Part shown: piece after piece, positions 55,759-64,000 of the stretch | Numbering within the stretch: the first letter of the stretch is position 1 | Layout of the letters: every line of letters begins with the position of its first letter | NCBI RefSeq assembly: GCF_001898175.1 | Contig: NZ_MKTH01000016.1 | Location: forward strand, 1 to 64,000 | Reading direction: 5' to 3' | DNA length: 64,000 bases | DNA from: Cellulomonas sp. 73-92 | Lineage (GTDB): Bacteria > Actinomycetota > Actinomycetes > Actinomycetales > Cellulomonadaceae | Made by a program: the position numbers and the translations under genes | Notes under the pieces: model-generated | The model's database searches: none | Told to the model about the DNA's origin: nothing | The model's input: the letters and a program-made list of their open reading frames with translations, nothing else

Positions 55759-57023
55759 GGGGGCCGCGGTCGTCCGCGGCGCGCCGCGACTGGGGGCGGG
55801 ACGAGGAGGGCTGTTCGATCCTCCACGTCGACATGGACGCGTTCTTCGCGTCGGTCGAGCTGGCACGGCGCCCGCAGCTGCGTGGCCTCCCGGTCATCGT
55901 CGGCGGGGCGCAGCGTGGCGTGGTGCTGGCGGCGACCTACGAGGCGCGGGCGTTCGGGGTCCACTCCGCTATGCCGATGGCGCAGGCCCTGCGGCTCGCG
56001 CCGCAGGCGGTCGTCGTGCCCCCCGACCACCGGACGTACCACGACGTCTCCGAGGGCGTCATGGGGATCCTGCGCGACGTGACGGCGCTCGTCGAGCAGG
56101 TGAGCATCGACGAGGCCTTCCTCGACGTCGCGGGCGCGCGCCGGCGTGCGGGGCCACCGACCGTCATCGCCGAGCTCATCCGGCGGCAGGTGCGCGAGCG
56201 CTACGGCATCACGTGCTCGGTCGGCATCGCGGCGACGAAGTTCGTCGCGAAGCTGGCATCCGGGCACGCCAAGCCCGACGGGGTGCTGCTCATCCCACGC
56301 GCCGCCACCGTGGACTTCTTGCGCGTGATGCCGGTCGGCGCGCTGTGGGGCGTCGGCGAGCGCACAGAGGCGGCGCTGGCGCGCTGGGGCATCACCACCG
56401 TGGCTCAGCTGGCGGACAGCGACCTGGCCACGGTGCAGCGGGCGGTGGGGAAGGTCGGTGGGGCGCACCTGCACGACCTCGCCTGGGGGCGCGACCCACG
56501 GCCGGTGCACCCGGGGCGGGAGGAGAAGTCGGTCGGCGCCGAGGAGACGTTCGCGGAGGACGTCGCGGACCCGGTGGTGGTGCAGGCCAAGGCGCTGCAG
56601 CTGGCGGACCGGTGCGCCGAACGGCTCCGCAGCCACGGGCTGGTGGCCCGCACCGTCGCCGTGAAGGTCCGGGCGAGCGACTTCCGCACCCTGACCCGGG
56701 CGAGGACCCTGGCGACCCCGACGGACGTCGGCCGCGAGATCTACCTCGCGGCACGCGAGCTGCTGGCCGGCGTCGATCTCGGTGGCCTGCCGGTGCGGCT
56801 CGTCGGCGTCCGGGCCGAGGGCCTGACGCCCGCGTCGGAGACGGTCCGCCAGCCGACGCTCGAGGAGGCGGCCGCCGAGGATGCGGGTGACCGCCGGCAG
56901 GCGGAGCGGGCGATGGACGAGGTTCGCCGCAGGTTCGGGGCCGGCGCGATCCGGCCGGCGTCGGCGCCCGCGGTCACCGGAGAGAGGTCGACTACCACCT
57001 TCGTTCCAGCGGACCTATCCTGA
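55752..57023 (+). CDS. dinB: DNA polymerase IV (Y family)
   Basis: 423 residues. Error-prone translesion polymerase. Catalytic acidic residues: HVDMDAFFASVE near residue 25 and SIDEAFLDVAG near 118. YEARAFGVHSAMPMAQA, FVAKLASGHAKPDG and GVGERTEAALARWGI (helix-hairpin-helix) are typical. QPTLEE near the C-terminus may be the sliding-clamp-binding motif. GTG start just after the tandem repeat; no strong ribosome site. SOS-controlled through the upstream operator. Confidence 0.96.
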   Translation: MSRGPRSSAARRDWGRDEEGCSILHVDMDAFFASVELARRPQLRGLPVIVGGAQRGVVLAATYEARAFGVHSAMPMAQALRLAPQAVVVPPDHRTYHDVSEGVMGILRDVTALVEQVSIDEAFLDVAGARRRAGPPTVIAELIRRQVRERYGITCSVGIAATKFVAKLASGHAKPDGVLLIPRAATVDFLRVMPVGALWGVGERTEAALARWGITTVAQLADSDLATVQRAVGKVGGAHLHDLAWGRDPRPVHPGREEKSVGAEETFAEDVADPVVVQAKALQLADRCAERLRSHGLVARTVAVKVRASDFRTLTRARTLATPTDVGREIYLAARELLAGVDLGGLPVRLVGVRAEGLTPASETVRQPTLEEAAAEDAGDRRQAERAMDEVRRRFGAGAIRPASAPAVTGERSTTTFVPADLS

Positions 57024-57059
57024 GGTTCCAGAGGGTTTCCGGGTGGGACGGGGGTTCCA

Positions 57060-57461
57060 ATGCCTCTCTCCGAGTACGAGCAGCGCGTTCTCGAGCAGAT
57101 GGAGCGTCAGCTCGCGTCCGATGACCCACGCCTGGCCAACACGCTGACGCAGCGCGGGCGACGGCCGGTGCTCCGGTATGTCCTGTCGGGAGTCGGTGCG
57201 GCGGCCGGCCTGCTCCTGCTCGTCCTCGGGGCAGCCACCGCCAAGCCGGCGCTCGGCGTGGTGGGCTTCGTCCTCATGTTCGCCGCCGTGGCGTACGTGT
57301 TCGCCGCGCCGCGCAGGCACAAGACGCCGGCCGAGGCCGGCGCGGCCCAGCCCGCTCAGCCCGCGGCCGCCCCGCACGGCCGGTCGGCCGGCCGGCGCCG
57401 CGGCTTCATGACTCGCTTGGAAGAGCGGTGGGATCGCCGTCGCGGCGAGTCCGGTCGTTGA
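57060..57461 (+). CDS. DUF3040 family membrane protein
   Basis: 133 residues. N-terminal cytoplasmic PLSEYEQRVLEQMERQLASDDPRLA, the DUF3040 signature, then two transmembrane helices (about 41-60 and 65-84) and a basic tail. Commonly found near mraZ in actinobacteria; role unknown. A TATCCT element at 57017-57022 and a GGGGG ribosome site precede it. Its last 56 nt overlap the convergent transglutaminase gene. Confidence 0.92.
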   Translation: MPLSEYEQRVLEQMERQLASDDPRLANTLTQRGRRPVLRYVLSGVGAAAGLLLLVLGAATAKPALGVVGFVLMFAAVAYVFAAPRRHKTPAEAGAAQPAQPAAAPHGRSAGRRRGFMTRLEERWDRRRGESGR

Positions 57462-59724
57462 TCTGCCGCTCCACCGCGTGACGCACCGTCCCCAGCCAGT
57501 GGTGCAGGTCGGCTGAGGTGGTCGGCTGCGGCCGCGGCGCGTAGCGCTCCTGCTCCACGGCCGAGGCGAGGCGCGTCAGCGCCTCGAGGGCGGGTCCCTC
57601 GAGGGTCCGGCCGGTCCGCTCGGCCAGCCGGTCCTGCACGGTCCGCACCGCGGCCCGTGGGGTCGTCGCGTCGGACCACGTGATCGACGCCCGCCGCGAC
57701 AGCAACCGCCGCAGGTGGTGCCACGCGCGCTCGCACGTCAGCTCGACGGGCCGCCGGCGACGGCGGACGACGAGGAGCACGCCGGCGGCGACCAGGCCGA
57801 CGAGGACGACTCCCGCACCGGTCGGCAGCCACGGCCCGTGACCGGTGATGGCGCGGCCGATGCCGCCGGAGGTCGTCGGCCCGCCGCTCGTCTGCGTGCC
57901 GGTGGTCCCGCCGCCGCGGCCGATCTGCGCCGCATCGAAACCGGGTCCCGTGGACCCGCCCGACAGTCCGGCGAGGGGGTCGCTCCACACGGGCGGCTGA
58001 CCGGTCTGCTGGGCCGGCGTCGGCTCGAACCGCACCCACCCGTAGCCGCGGAAGTACAGCTCCGGCCAGGCGTGGGCCTGCTTGCCGGTGACGACATAGG
58101 TGAAGCCGCCACCGTTCGGCTGCACCGTCCCCGGCAGGAAGCCGACGGCGACGCGCGTGGGGATCCCGAGCGTGCGGCCCATGATCGCCATGGCGGTGGC
58201 GAACTGGACGCAGTAGCCGCGACGGTCCTGCAGGAAGTCCCACACGGCGTCCTTCGTGGTCGCCGGTGGCACCCGGGTGTCGTAGGTGAAGTTCGCCGTG
58301 GAGCGCAGGTACGTCTGCAGCGCCATCGCCTCGTCGTACGGCGTCGCCGCGGTGCCGACGACCTGCTTGGCGAGCGCCCGGATGTCGGCGAGGTGCTGGG
58401 AGTCCGGCAGCTGCAGGTAGTCGTCCGGGCCGGGCGGCGTCTCGACGCCGGCCTTCTTCAGCTCGTCGGCGGTGAGGGTGGGGACGTAGACCTGCATGGA
58501 GTACTGCTGCCCGGCGGTCGTGGGCGTCCGCCCGTCCACCTCGTCCCGGGTCGCGTCGTACGTCCACTGCCCGTCGACCTGCAGGGTCCGGGCGAACGTG
58601 GTGATCGGGAGCTGGGACTGCTGCAGGTTGTTGAGCGTCACCGAGACGTCGAGGACGCGCGGGTTCGTCGGGTCGATCACCTGGGGCGTGCCGGCACCAC
58701 CGCCGAGCACCTGGTCCGGGGCCCAGCCCCTCCCGAGGGTGGCGTCGCTCCGGTGCCACTCGCGGCCGTCGAACTGGTCGACGGTGAAGGCGCGCAGCGG
58801 TCCGACGGAGGTGGCGTTGGGCGGCAGGCCCGCCGTCGGGCTCGGGGTGGGGGTGGGCGCCCCGGGGGCCGCCGTCGCGGCCGCCGCGCGGGCGTCGGGC
58901 GTGGTGACGGTGTAGGTCAGGACCGCCTGCGACGAGCGCGTGCCCAGGCTGTCGCGCAGGTCGAGGGAGTCCGAGAGCTGGAGGGGTCCGGTGGGTCCGG
59001 AGCCGAGGTTGGGCAGGGCGACGGCGGCCCACGCCGGCAGCGACGAGAGGACGGGGGCCGCGACGAGGGCGACGACCACGGTGGCGACCGCGCCACCGAC
59101 GATCGCGCTGCCCTGCCGCAGCCGCACGGCGTCGCTCACCGGAGGCGCCGCGCCGACGGCGAGCAGGAGCAGGTAGGACAGGCCGGTCCAGAACAGCCCC
59201 CAGCCGTTCGTCGGGAAGCTGAGGAACACCGCGGGCAACCAGAAGGCGACCAGCGGCAGGGCGGCGAGGGCCGGCACCGCGGCGCCCAGCGCCAGCGCGT
59301 CGACCAGGAGGAACACGCCGACGGCCGCGGTGACGACGATGACGTCGGCGGACCGCTGCGCGGGCATCGGCACCATGGAGTCCTGGATCAGCCGCAGGCC
59401 CTGGCGCCCGAGGCCCCACGTGCGCGAGACGGGGTTCGCCCCCGGCTGTGCGGGGTCACCGCCGTAGGCGAGGACGATCCCGACCACCCCGGCCGCGAGC
59501 CCGACCACGCTCGGCAGCCACGCCGACCGCGTGAGCGCGCGGACACCCGCCGTCACCATGGCGAGCAGCACCACCGCGGTGCAGGCCGACGACAGCCAGG
59601 AGCCGTGCTCGATCAGCCCGGACAGGGCGAGGAGGCTGCCGCACGTCGCGGTGACCGCGAGCACCGAGCTGAGCAGGGCGCGCGGGCCCCGGCCGATCGG
59701 TGCGGGCCGGTCCGACGCGCTCAC
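57406..59724 (-). CDS. Membrane transglutaminase-like protein (TgpA type)
   Basis: 772 residues from GTG 59724. Six or seven N-terminal transmembrane helices, a periplasmic transglutaminase core with catalytic Cys in RRGYCVQFATAMAIM and His in KQAHAWPELYF followed by WVRFEPTP (Glu in the acidic position, as in TgpA), then one C-terminal helix and a cytoplasmic helical tail. It is third in the moxR-DUF58-transglutaminase operon and overlaps the DUF58 stop by 4 nt. Thought to act in envelope or stress functions. Confidence 0.94.
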   Translation of the reverse strand: MSASDRPAPIGRGPRALLSSVLAVTATCGSLLALSGLIEHGSWLSSACTAVVLLAMVTAGVRALTRSAWLPSVVGLAAGVVGIVLAYGGDPAQPGANPVSRTWGLGRQGLRLIQDSMVPMPAQRSADVIVVTAAVGVFLLVDALALGAAVPALAALPLVAFWLPAVFLSFPTNGWGLFWTGLSYLLLLAVGAAPPVSDAVRLRQGSAIVGGAVATVVVALVAAPVLSSLPAWAAVALPNLGSGPTGPLQLSDSLDLRDSLGTRSSQAVLTYTVTTPDARAAAATAAPGAPTPTPSPTAGLPPNATSVGPLRAFTVDQFDGREWHRSDATLGRGWAPDQVLGGGAGTPQVIDPTNPRVLDVSVTLNNLQQSQLPITTFARTLQVDGQWTYDATRDEVDGRTPTTAGQQYSMQVYVPTLTADELKKAGVETPPGPDDYLQLPDSQHLADIRALAKQVVGTAATPYDEAMALQTYLRSTANFTYDTRVPPATTKDAVWDFLQDRRGYCVQFATAMAIMGRTLGIPTRVAVGFLPGTVQPNGGGFTYVVTGKQAHAWPELYFRGYGWVRFEPTPAQQTGQPPVWSDPLAGLSGGSTGPGFDAAQIGRGGGTTGTQTSGGPTTSGGIGRAITGHGPWLPTGAGVVLVGLVAAGVLLVVRRRRRPVELTCERAWHHLRRLLSRRASITWSDATTPRAAVRTVQDRLAERTGRTLEGPALEALTRLASAVEQERYAPRPQPTTSADLHHWLGTVRHAVERQINDRTRRDGDPTALPSES

Positions 59725-60971
59725 GGTGCACCGCCCAGCAGCCGCATCCAGCAGTCGATCACCGGCTCGCCCGTCGACACGCGCGCGGCGTGCCAGCCGG
59801 CCCGCCGCAGCGCCCGCAGCGTGTTCTCGGTGGCGGCCGCCTCGCCCGGCTGGCGGGAGTCGGCCCGCACGAGGGCCCAGCCCTGGGCGGAGTCGCTGAT
59901 GCGGGCCAGCTCGGTGCGCGCCCCCGGGGTCAGGGGTCCGAGGACGGCGAGCACGATGTCGTCGCCCTTGCCGGAGGTCTGGATCATCCGCACGGCGGCC
60001 GCGAGCCGCTGTTCCGCCTCGGGCTCGGTGCGTGGGCCGACGAGGTCGATGAGCGGGTCGAGCAGGGCGGCACGTGCCATCGGCCCCGACTTGGCGTGGA
60101 GGAACGCCGGGACCTCGCCGCTCTCGCCGAGGCCGGCGCCGAGCAGGCGCACCGGGTGCCCGGCCTCGAGCATCGCGACCGCCAACGACGCCGCCAGCGA
60201 GATCGACCACTCCACCGCCGCCGGCCGCGCCGGCTGGTCGAGCAGCACCGTGACCGGCCGCATGCCCGCGCGCTCGTCGGACCGCACGAGCAGGGAGCCG
60301 CGGCGCGCGGAGGAGCGCCAGTGCACCCGGCGCAGGTCGTCGCCCTCGCGGTAGTCACGCAGCGAGGCGTCGTCGGTGGAGGGGGAGCGGGCGCCGAGCG
60401 CGACGCGGTCCGGCTCACCGACGAGCGCCTCGCTCGGCGCCGGCAGCGCGACGATCGCGGGCCAGACCGCGACCTCCGCGACCGAGCCGACGTTGGCGGG
60501 GGCGCGGACGACGCCGAACAGGTCGCCGCGCGTGACGACGAGCGGGCCGAGCGTCCACCGGCCGCGCCGCGCGGCCCGCACCGTGTAGCGGACCTCGACG
60601 GTCGACGGTGTGCGCTCCACCCGGGCGCGCAGCGCCCGGCCCCCCGACAGCTCGCTCGACGCCTGCTCGGCGAACCGGAGCCCCGCGAGCCTGGCGCGCG
60701 CGGCGGCGTCGCCGGCCTGCACGTGGATCGCCACCTGCGCCGTCTCGCCGACGTGCAGCGGGTTGGGCGTCACGCTGCGCCGGACGTCGATGCGGTGCCG
60801 GTTGCGGGCCGGTGAGCGCCACGCGACGAACGCCCCGGCGCCGACGACGAGCACGACGGCCGCCAGGCCGATGCGGACCAGGTCCAGCGACCCCAGCAGG
60901 CCACCGAGCACGACGAGCGCGGCGCCGCACCCGGCGAGGGCCCAGCCGCGGACGGTCGGCCGCGGGAGCAT
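59721..60971 (-). CDS. DUF58 domain protein
   Basis: 416 residues. Two N-terminal transmembrane helices (about 9-49), a beta-rich region, then the DUF58 signature SLRDYREGDDLRRVHWRSSARRGSLLVR, and a von Willebrand-type fold (PVTVLLDQ). It is the membrane partner of the MoxR ATPase in this conserved operon. ATG overlaps the moxR stop by one base (TGATG). Confidence 0.95.
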   Translation of the reverse strand: MLPRPTVRGWALAGCGAALVVLGGLLGSLDLVRIGLAAVVLVVGAGAFVAWRSPARNRHRIDVRRSVTPNPLHVGETAQVAIHVQAGDAAARARLAGLRFAEQASSELSGGRALRARVERTPSTVEVRYTVRAARRGRWTLGPLVVTRGDLFGVVRAPANVGSVAEVAVWPAIVALPAPSEALVGEPDRVALGARSPSTDDASLRDYREGDDLRRVHWRSSARRGSLLVRSDERAGMRPVTVLLDQPARPAAVEWSISLAASLAVAMLEAGHPVRLLGAGLGESGEVPAFLHAKSGPMARAALLDPLIDLVGPRTEPEAEQRLAAAVRMIQTSGKGDDIVLAVLGPLTPGARTELARISDSAQGWALVRADSRQPGEAAATENTLRALRRAGWHAARVSTGEPVIDCWMRLLGGAP

Positions 60972-61969
60972 CAGCCCGTCGCCCGCCGTGCGCGGGCGGT
61001 GACGGGCTCCGGGAGCGGCACGCGCGTCACCGCGTCCGCCACGAGGTCCGACGTGGTGCGTCCGGAGAGCCGCGACTCGGTGCTCGGCAGCAGGCGGTGC
61101 GCCAGGACCGGCACGGCCAGCTCCTGCACGTCGTCGGGCAGCACGTGGTCGCGCCCGGCCATCGCCGCGACGGACTTGGCGGCGCGCAGCAGCTGGATCG
61201 CCGCGCGCGGGGAGGCGCCCAGGCGGAGCCCGGTGTCCTCGCGCGTGGCGCCGACGAGCGCCACGACGTACCGCTTGACCGAGGGGGAGGCGTAGAGCCG
61301 GCGCACGACGTCCGCCATCCGCGCGACGTGCTGGGCGTCGGTGACGGGGGTGAGGTCGAGGAGGGGGTCCGACGTCTCCTGCCGGTCGAGCATCTCCAGC
61401 TCCGACTCGGGGCTCGGGTAGCCCACCGTCAGCCGTGCCATGAAACGGTCGCGCTGGGCCTCGGGGAGCGGGTACGTGCCCTCCATCTCCACCGGGTTCT
61501 GCGTCGCGATGACGAGGAACGGCCGCGGCAGCGGGTAGGAGCGCCCGTCGACGGTCGCCTGCGCCTCCTGCATGCACTCGAGCAGGGCCGACTGCGTCTT
61601 GGGGGAGGCGCGGTTGATCTCGTCGCCGATCACCACGTGGGCGAACACCGGGCCGGGGCGGAACTCGAACTCGTGCGTCTGGGTCCGGAAGATGTTGACG
61701 CCGGTCAGGTCGCTGGGCAGCAGGTCCGGCGTGAACTGGATCCGGCCCACCGCGCAGTCGATCGTCTTGGCGATCGCCTTGGCGAGGGTCGTCTTCCCGA
61801 CGCCGGGGACGTCCTCGAGGAGCAGGTGCCCCTCGGCGAGCAGGACCGACAGGCTGACGCGCACGAGGTCCGGCCGGCCTGTCATCACCGACTCGATCCC
61901 CTGGCGCATGCGACCGGTGACGTCGACGACGTCGGCCAGCTCTGCCTCCGTGGGGACGGCAGCGAGCAT
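60971..61969 (-). CDS. MoxR family AAA+ ATPase
   Basis: 332 residues. Walker A LEDVPGVGKTTLAKA near 52-66, Walker B FAHVVIGDEINRASPKTQSALLE, the sensor VIATQNPVEMEGTYPLPEAQRDRF and arginine finger region. MoxR ATPases are chaperone-like partners for DUF58/VWA proteins. ATG 61969 has GGAGG 5 nt upstream; a GTG two codons earlier overlaps that site. Confidence 0.96.
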   Translation of the reverse strand: MLAAVPTEAELADVVDVTGRMRQGIESVMTGRPDLVRVSLSVLLAEGHLLLEDVPGVGKTTLAKAIAKTIDCAVGRIQFTPDLLPSDLTGVNIFRTQTHEFEFRPGPVFAHVVIGDEINRASPKTQSALLECMQEAQATVDGRSYPLPRPFLVIATQNPVEMEGTYPLPEAQRDRFMARLTVGYPSPESELEMLDRQETSDPLLDLTPVTDAQHVARMADVVRRLYASPSVKRYVVALVGATREDTGLRLGASPRAAIQLLRAAKSVAAMAGRDHVLPDDVQELAVPVLAHRLLPSTESRLSGRTTSDLVADAVTRVPLPEPVTARARRATG

Positions 61970-61994
61970 GTGCACCTCCTCGGGCTTCCCCTGC

Positions 61995-62000
61995 AGCGTA
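61995..62000 (-). promoter_or_regulatory. Candidate -10 hexamer for moxR operon
   Basis: TACGCT on the minus strand, 26 nt before ATG 61969, giving a leader of about 20 nt with the ribosome site inside. Confidence 0.45.
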
Positions 62001-62080
62001 CGTGCTGACGGCCGGGAACGGGGCTGGTCGGCGAGGAAGGTTCACCGGGCCGGGAGCCGTTCCGGCGGCCTCGTCGGCCC

Positions 62081-62223
62081 CTCCACTTCCCTCCACACCC
62101 GGAGCCTCGCCGCGCTCCGGAGGGGCGCCGCTCCGGCGTGGACGGTCCCGTCGCCGGGATCCGGGGCCTGGGCCGGAGCGCAGACAGGGCCGTGGCCGTG
62201 CGATCCCCTCCACCCCGCTCCAC
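62081..62223 (-). promoter_or_regulatory. Two inverted pairs of MraZ-box-like repeats
   Basis: CTCCAC at 62081 and 62091, and again at 62208 and 62218; each pair has 10-bp spacing. On the minus strand these read GTGGAG, the same unit found before mraZ. This is within the 383-nt moxR-mraZ intergenic region, which otherwise shows no gene. Confidence 0.5.
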
Positions 62224-62277
62224 CGGTCCTGACCTGTGCCGATGTGCGCCGCGCGGGTGAAACGAGGGCCATCTTCC

Positions 62278-62330
62278 GTGGATTGTGGAGGGAAGTGGAG
62301 TACGGTGGAGCGCACTGGAGCCGAACGGAG
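62278..62330 (+). promoter_or_regulatory. MraZ-box array and mraZ promoter
   Basis: GTGGAG at 62285, 62295 and 62305, then CTGGAG at 62315 and ACGGAG at 62325, all exactly 10 bp apart; GTGGAT at 62278 is off phase. A TACGGT -10 hexamer (62301-62306) lies inside. Known MraZ operators are short direct repeats at one helical turn, so autoregulation is predicted. Confidence 0.7.
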
Positions 62331-62352
62331 GCTGCGGGAAGGGGGAGGTGTG

Positions 62353-62826
62353 ATGGACCAGGAGGCCGGCGGCGTCCTCGGCTCCGTCGCGCCGTTCCTC
62401 GGCACCCACACGCCGCGGCTCGACGAGAAGGGCCGGCTGATCCTCCCGGCCAAGTTCCGCGCCGCGTTCGCGCCCGGGCTCGTCATGACCCGCGGCCAGG
62501 AGCGCTGCCTGTACCTGCTGCCGCTGGACGAGTTCCGCCGCATGCACGAGCGGCTCTCGACCGCGCCGATCACCAACAAGCAGGCCCGCGACTACCTGCG
62601 CGTGTTCCTCTCGGGCGCGAGCGACGAGCAGCCGGACCGGCAGGGCCGCATCTCGATCCCGCCCATGCTGCGCCGCTACGCCGGGCTCGACCGGGACGTC
62701 GCCGTCATCGGCGCCGGCACCCGGGTCGAGATCTGGGACCTCGCGGCCTGGGACGCGTACCTCGAGGAGACCGAGTCCGGCTACGCCGACACCGCCGAGG
62801 AGGTCTTCCCGAACGGTCCGTTCTGA
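62353..62826 (+). CDS. mraZ: Transcriptional regulator MraZ
   Basis: 157 residues from ATG 62353 with a GGGGGAGG ribosome site. Two SpoVT-AbrB-like repeats: [20 protein letters not shown] and [23 protein letters not shown]. First gene of the division and cell wall cluster; it represses that cluster in known bacteria by binding repeats like those just upstream. Confidence 0.97.
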   Translation: MDQEAGGVLGSVAPFLGTHTPRLDEKGRLILPAKFRAAFAPGLVMTRGQERCLYLLPLDEFRRMHERLSTAPITNKQARDYLRVFLSGASDEQPDRQGRISIPPMLRRYAGLDRDVAVIGAGTRVEIWDLAAWDAYLEETESGYADTAEEVFPNGPF

Positions 62827-62896
62827 CCGTCCGCCGCCCACCGCAGCACCCCGAACCGACCGCCCGACGAGACCTCCCCCCGGAGCTGGCGCACTT

Positions 62897-62918
62897 CCCC
62901 GGTGCCAGACACCGGAGG
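62897..62918. other. Hairpin between mraZ and rsmH
   Basis: CCCCGGTG-ccaga-CACCGG with a one-base bulge forms an 8-bp stem. Possible attenuator or processing structure. Confidence 0.45.
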
Positions 62919-62925
62919 GGGATCT

Positions 62926-62953
62926 GGTCGGACGGTGGAGGGACCGTCCGACC
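62926..62953. other. 11-bp perfect inverted repeat before rsmH
   Basis: GGTCGGACGGT and ACCGTCCGACC pair around a 6-nt loop, ending 11 nt before the GAGAGG ribosome site of rsmH. No U-tract follows. It may act as a partial terminator or as an RNA element setting the mraZ to rsmH ratio. Confidence 0.6.
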
Positions 62954-62979
62954 ATCCACTTCGCGAGAGGAGCACCGAC

Positions 62980-63969
62980 GTGGCCGAGCCCGACGCCGCC
63001 GCGCGGCACGTGCCGGTGCTCCTGCGGCGCTGCCTGGACCTGCTGGGCCCGGCGCTGCAGGCTCCGGACGCCGTCATGGTCGACTCGACGCTCGGCATGG
63101 GCGGCCACACCGAGGGCGTGCTCGCCGCGTTCCCGCACGTGCGCGTCGTCGGGCTGGACCGCGACCCGCAGGCCCTCGACCTGGCCGGCCGGCGGCTCGC
63201 GCCGTTCGGGGACCGGTTCGTCGCGGTGCACGCGGTGTACGACGAGGTCCGGGCCGTGCTGGACCGGCTCGGCATCCCGGCGGTGCAGGGCGTGCTGATG
63301 GATCTGGGCGTCTCGTCGTTGCAGCTCGACGAGGGGGGACGCGGGTTCTCCTACGCGCAGGACGCGCCGCTCGACATGCGCATGGACCCCACGACCGGCC
63401 CGACGGCCGCGGACGTGCTCAACACGTACGACGAGCACGACCTGGTCCGTGTGCTGCGGACGTACGGCGAGGAGCGGTTCGCGCCGCGCATCGCGCGCTC
63501 GATCCTGCGGGCCCGGGCGAAGGCGCCGCTGGAGCGCACCGCGGAGCTCGTCGAGCTGGTCCGCGAGGCCATCCCGGCAGCCGCCCGCGCCACGGGCGGG
63601 CACCCGGCCAAGCGGACCTTCCAGGCGCTGCGCATCGAGGTGAACGGCGAGCTCGACGCCCTGGCCCGCGCGCTGCCGGAGTCCGTCGAGGCGCTCGCCG
63701 TCGGCGGCCGCATCGTCGTCGAGGCGTACCAGTCGCTGGAGGACCGGATGGTCAAGCGGACCTTCGCCGCGGGCGCGATCTCGAGCGCCCCGCCGGACCT
63801 CCCGGTGGAGCAGCCCGAGCACGCGCCCTACCTGCGGCTGCTCACCCGTGGCGCCGAGCAGGCGGACGCCGCCGAGGTCGCGGCCAACCCCCGGGCACAG
63901 TCCGTCCGGCTCCGGGCCGCCGAGCGGGTCCGTCCCACCCCGGCCCACGTCGCGCGGAGCGCGGCATGA
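62980..63969 (+). CDS. rsmH: 16S rRNA (cytosine1402-N4)-methyltransferase
   Basis: 329 residues from GTG 62980 (GAGAGG ribosome site). Modifies C1402 of 16S r[16 protein letters not shown] opening, SAM motif [24 protein letters not shown], and [30 protein letters not shown], plus the C-terminal [13 protein letters not shown]. Second gene of the division cluster; the next gene overlaps it by 4 nt. Confidence 0.98.
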   Translation: MAEPDAAARHVPVLLRRCLDLLGPALQAPDAVMVDSTLGMGGHTEGVLAAFPHVRVVGLDRDPQALDLAGRRLAPFGDRFVAVHAVYDEVRAVLDRLGIPAVQGVLMDLGVSSLQLDEGGRGFSYAQDAPLDMRMDPTTGPTAADVLNTYDEHDLVRVLRTYGEERFAPRIARSILRARAKAPLERTAELVELVREAIPAAARATGGHPAKRTFQALRIEVNGELDALARALPESVEALAVGGRIVVEAYQSLEDRMVKRTFAAGAISSAPPDLPVEQPEHAPYLRLLTRGAEQADAAEVAANPRAQSVRLRAAERVRPTPAHVARSAA

Positions 63970-64000
63970 GCGCAGCCACCGCCCGGGCCGCCGCCCCGCA
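63966..64000 (+). CDS. ftsL: Start of the next division gene, probably ftsL (partial)
   Basis: Eleven codons ([11 protein letters not shown]) from an ATG overlapping the rsmH stop (ATGA). Only position identifies it: ftsL, a small membrane division protein, follows rsmH in actinobacteria. Confidence 0.55.
   Translation, partial: MSAATARAAAP

Overview
The window is very GC-rich (well above 70% by eye), almost fully coding, uses many GTG starts, and follows the conserved actinobacterial gene order around pnp, dapB, dapA, rnj, ftsK, pgsA, clgR, recA, recX, miaB, miaA, dapF, hflX, lexA, nrdR and the start of the mraZ-rsmH division cluster. Presence of ribonuclease Y beside ribonuclease J, L-lactate dehydrogenase, DUF3040 and DUF5302 proteins and a DinB-MraZ junction suggests a Cellulomonas-like member of the Micrococcales. 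The genus is inferred and cannot be fixed from sequence reading alone. No rRNA, tRNA, CRISPR array, insertion sequence or prophage was seen.

Layout. 1-9 kb: end of pnp, an M16 peptidase, dapB, small membrane proteins, a hydrolase, an acetyltransferase, the AzlCD exporter and an aldehyde dehydrogenase. 8.4-20.4 kb: thyA-dfrA (thymidylate and folate), dapA, ribonuclease J, a c-di-GMP turnover protein, FtsK, a CapA-like protein, PgsA, a CinA C-domain protein and ClgR. 20.4-36.6 kb: a Nei glycosylase and the giant helicase Lhr, then DUF3046, a membrane phosphodiesterase, a metallo-beta-lactamase-fold protein, recA-recX, ribonuclease Y, MiaB and an AspT-type transporter. 36.6-46.9 kb: two YbjN proteins, miaA-dapF, an acetyltransferase and a toxin-antitoxin pair inserted before a methyltransferase, then hflX, a DinG-type helicase and ldh. 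46.9-57.5 kb: divergent lexA and a LysM division-inhibitor candidate, nrdR, serA, a HelD-type protein, a PAC2 protein, cold-shock protein, and the SOS-controlled HEPN-dinB pair. 57.4-64 kb: a MoxR-DUF58-transglutaminase operon back to back with mraZ-rsmH-ftsL.

How it works together. Three LexA-controlled loci stand out: recA, the lexA/LysM divergent promoter, and HEPN-dinB, each with a recognisable CGAAC-N4-GTTCG operator. With recX, Nei and Lhr they make this stretch a DNA-repair neighbourhood. dapB, dapA and dapF supply meso-diaminopimelate, which meets the division cluster at the right end.

Regulatory grammar. Sixteen genes start 6 to 8 nt after a TANNNT hexamer with no room for a Shine-Dalgarno site, i.e. 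predicted leaderless mRNAs, and two more have a CANNNT variant. mraZ is preceded by a GTGGAG array with strict 10-bp spacing, and the toxin-antitoxin pair has its -10 hexamer between the arms of an operator palindrome. I did not find an obviously new multi-gene system. The most unusual local structure is the 50-bp duplication with 9-bp repeats that appears to have split an overlapping HEPN-dinB junction.
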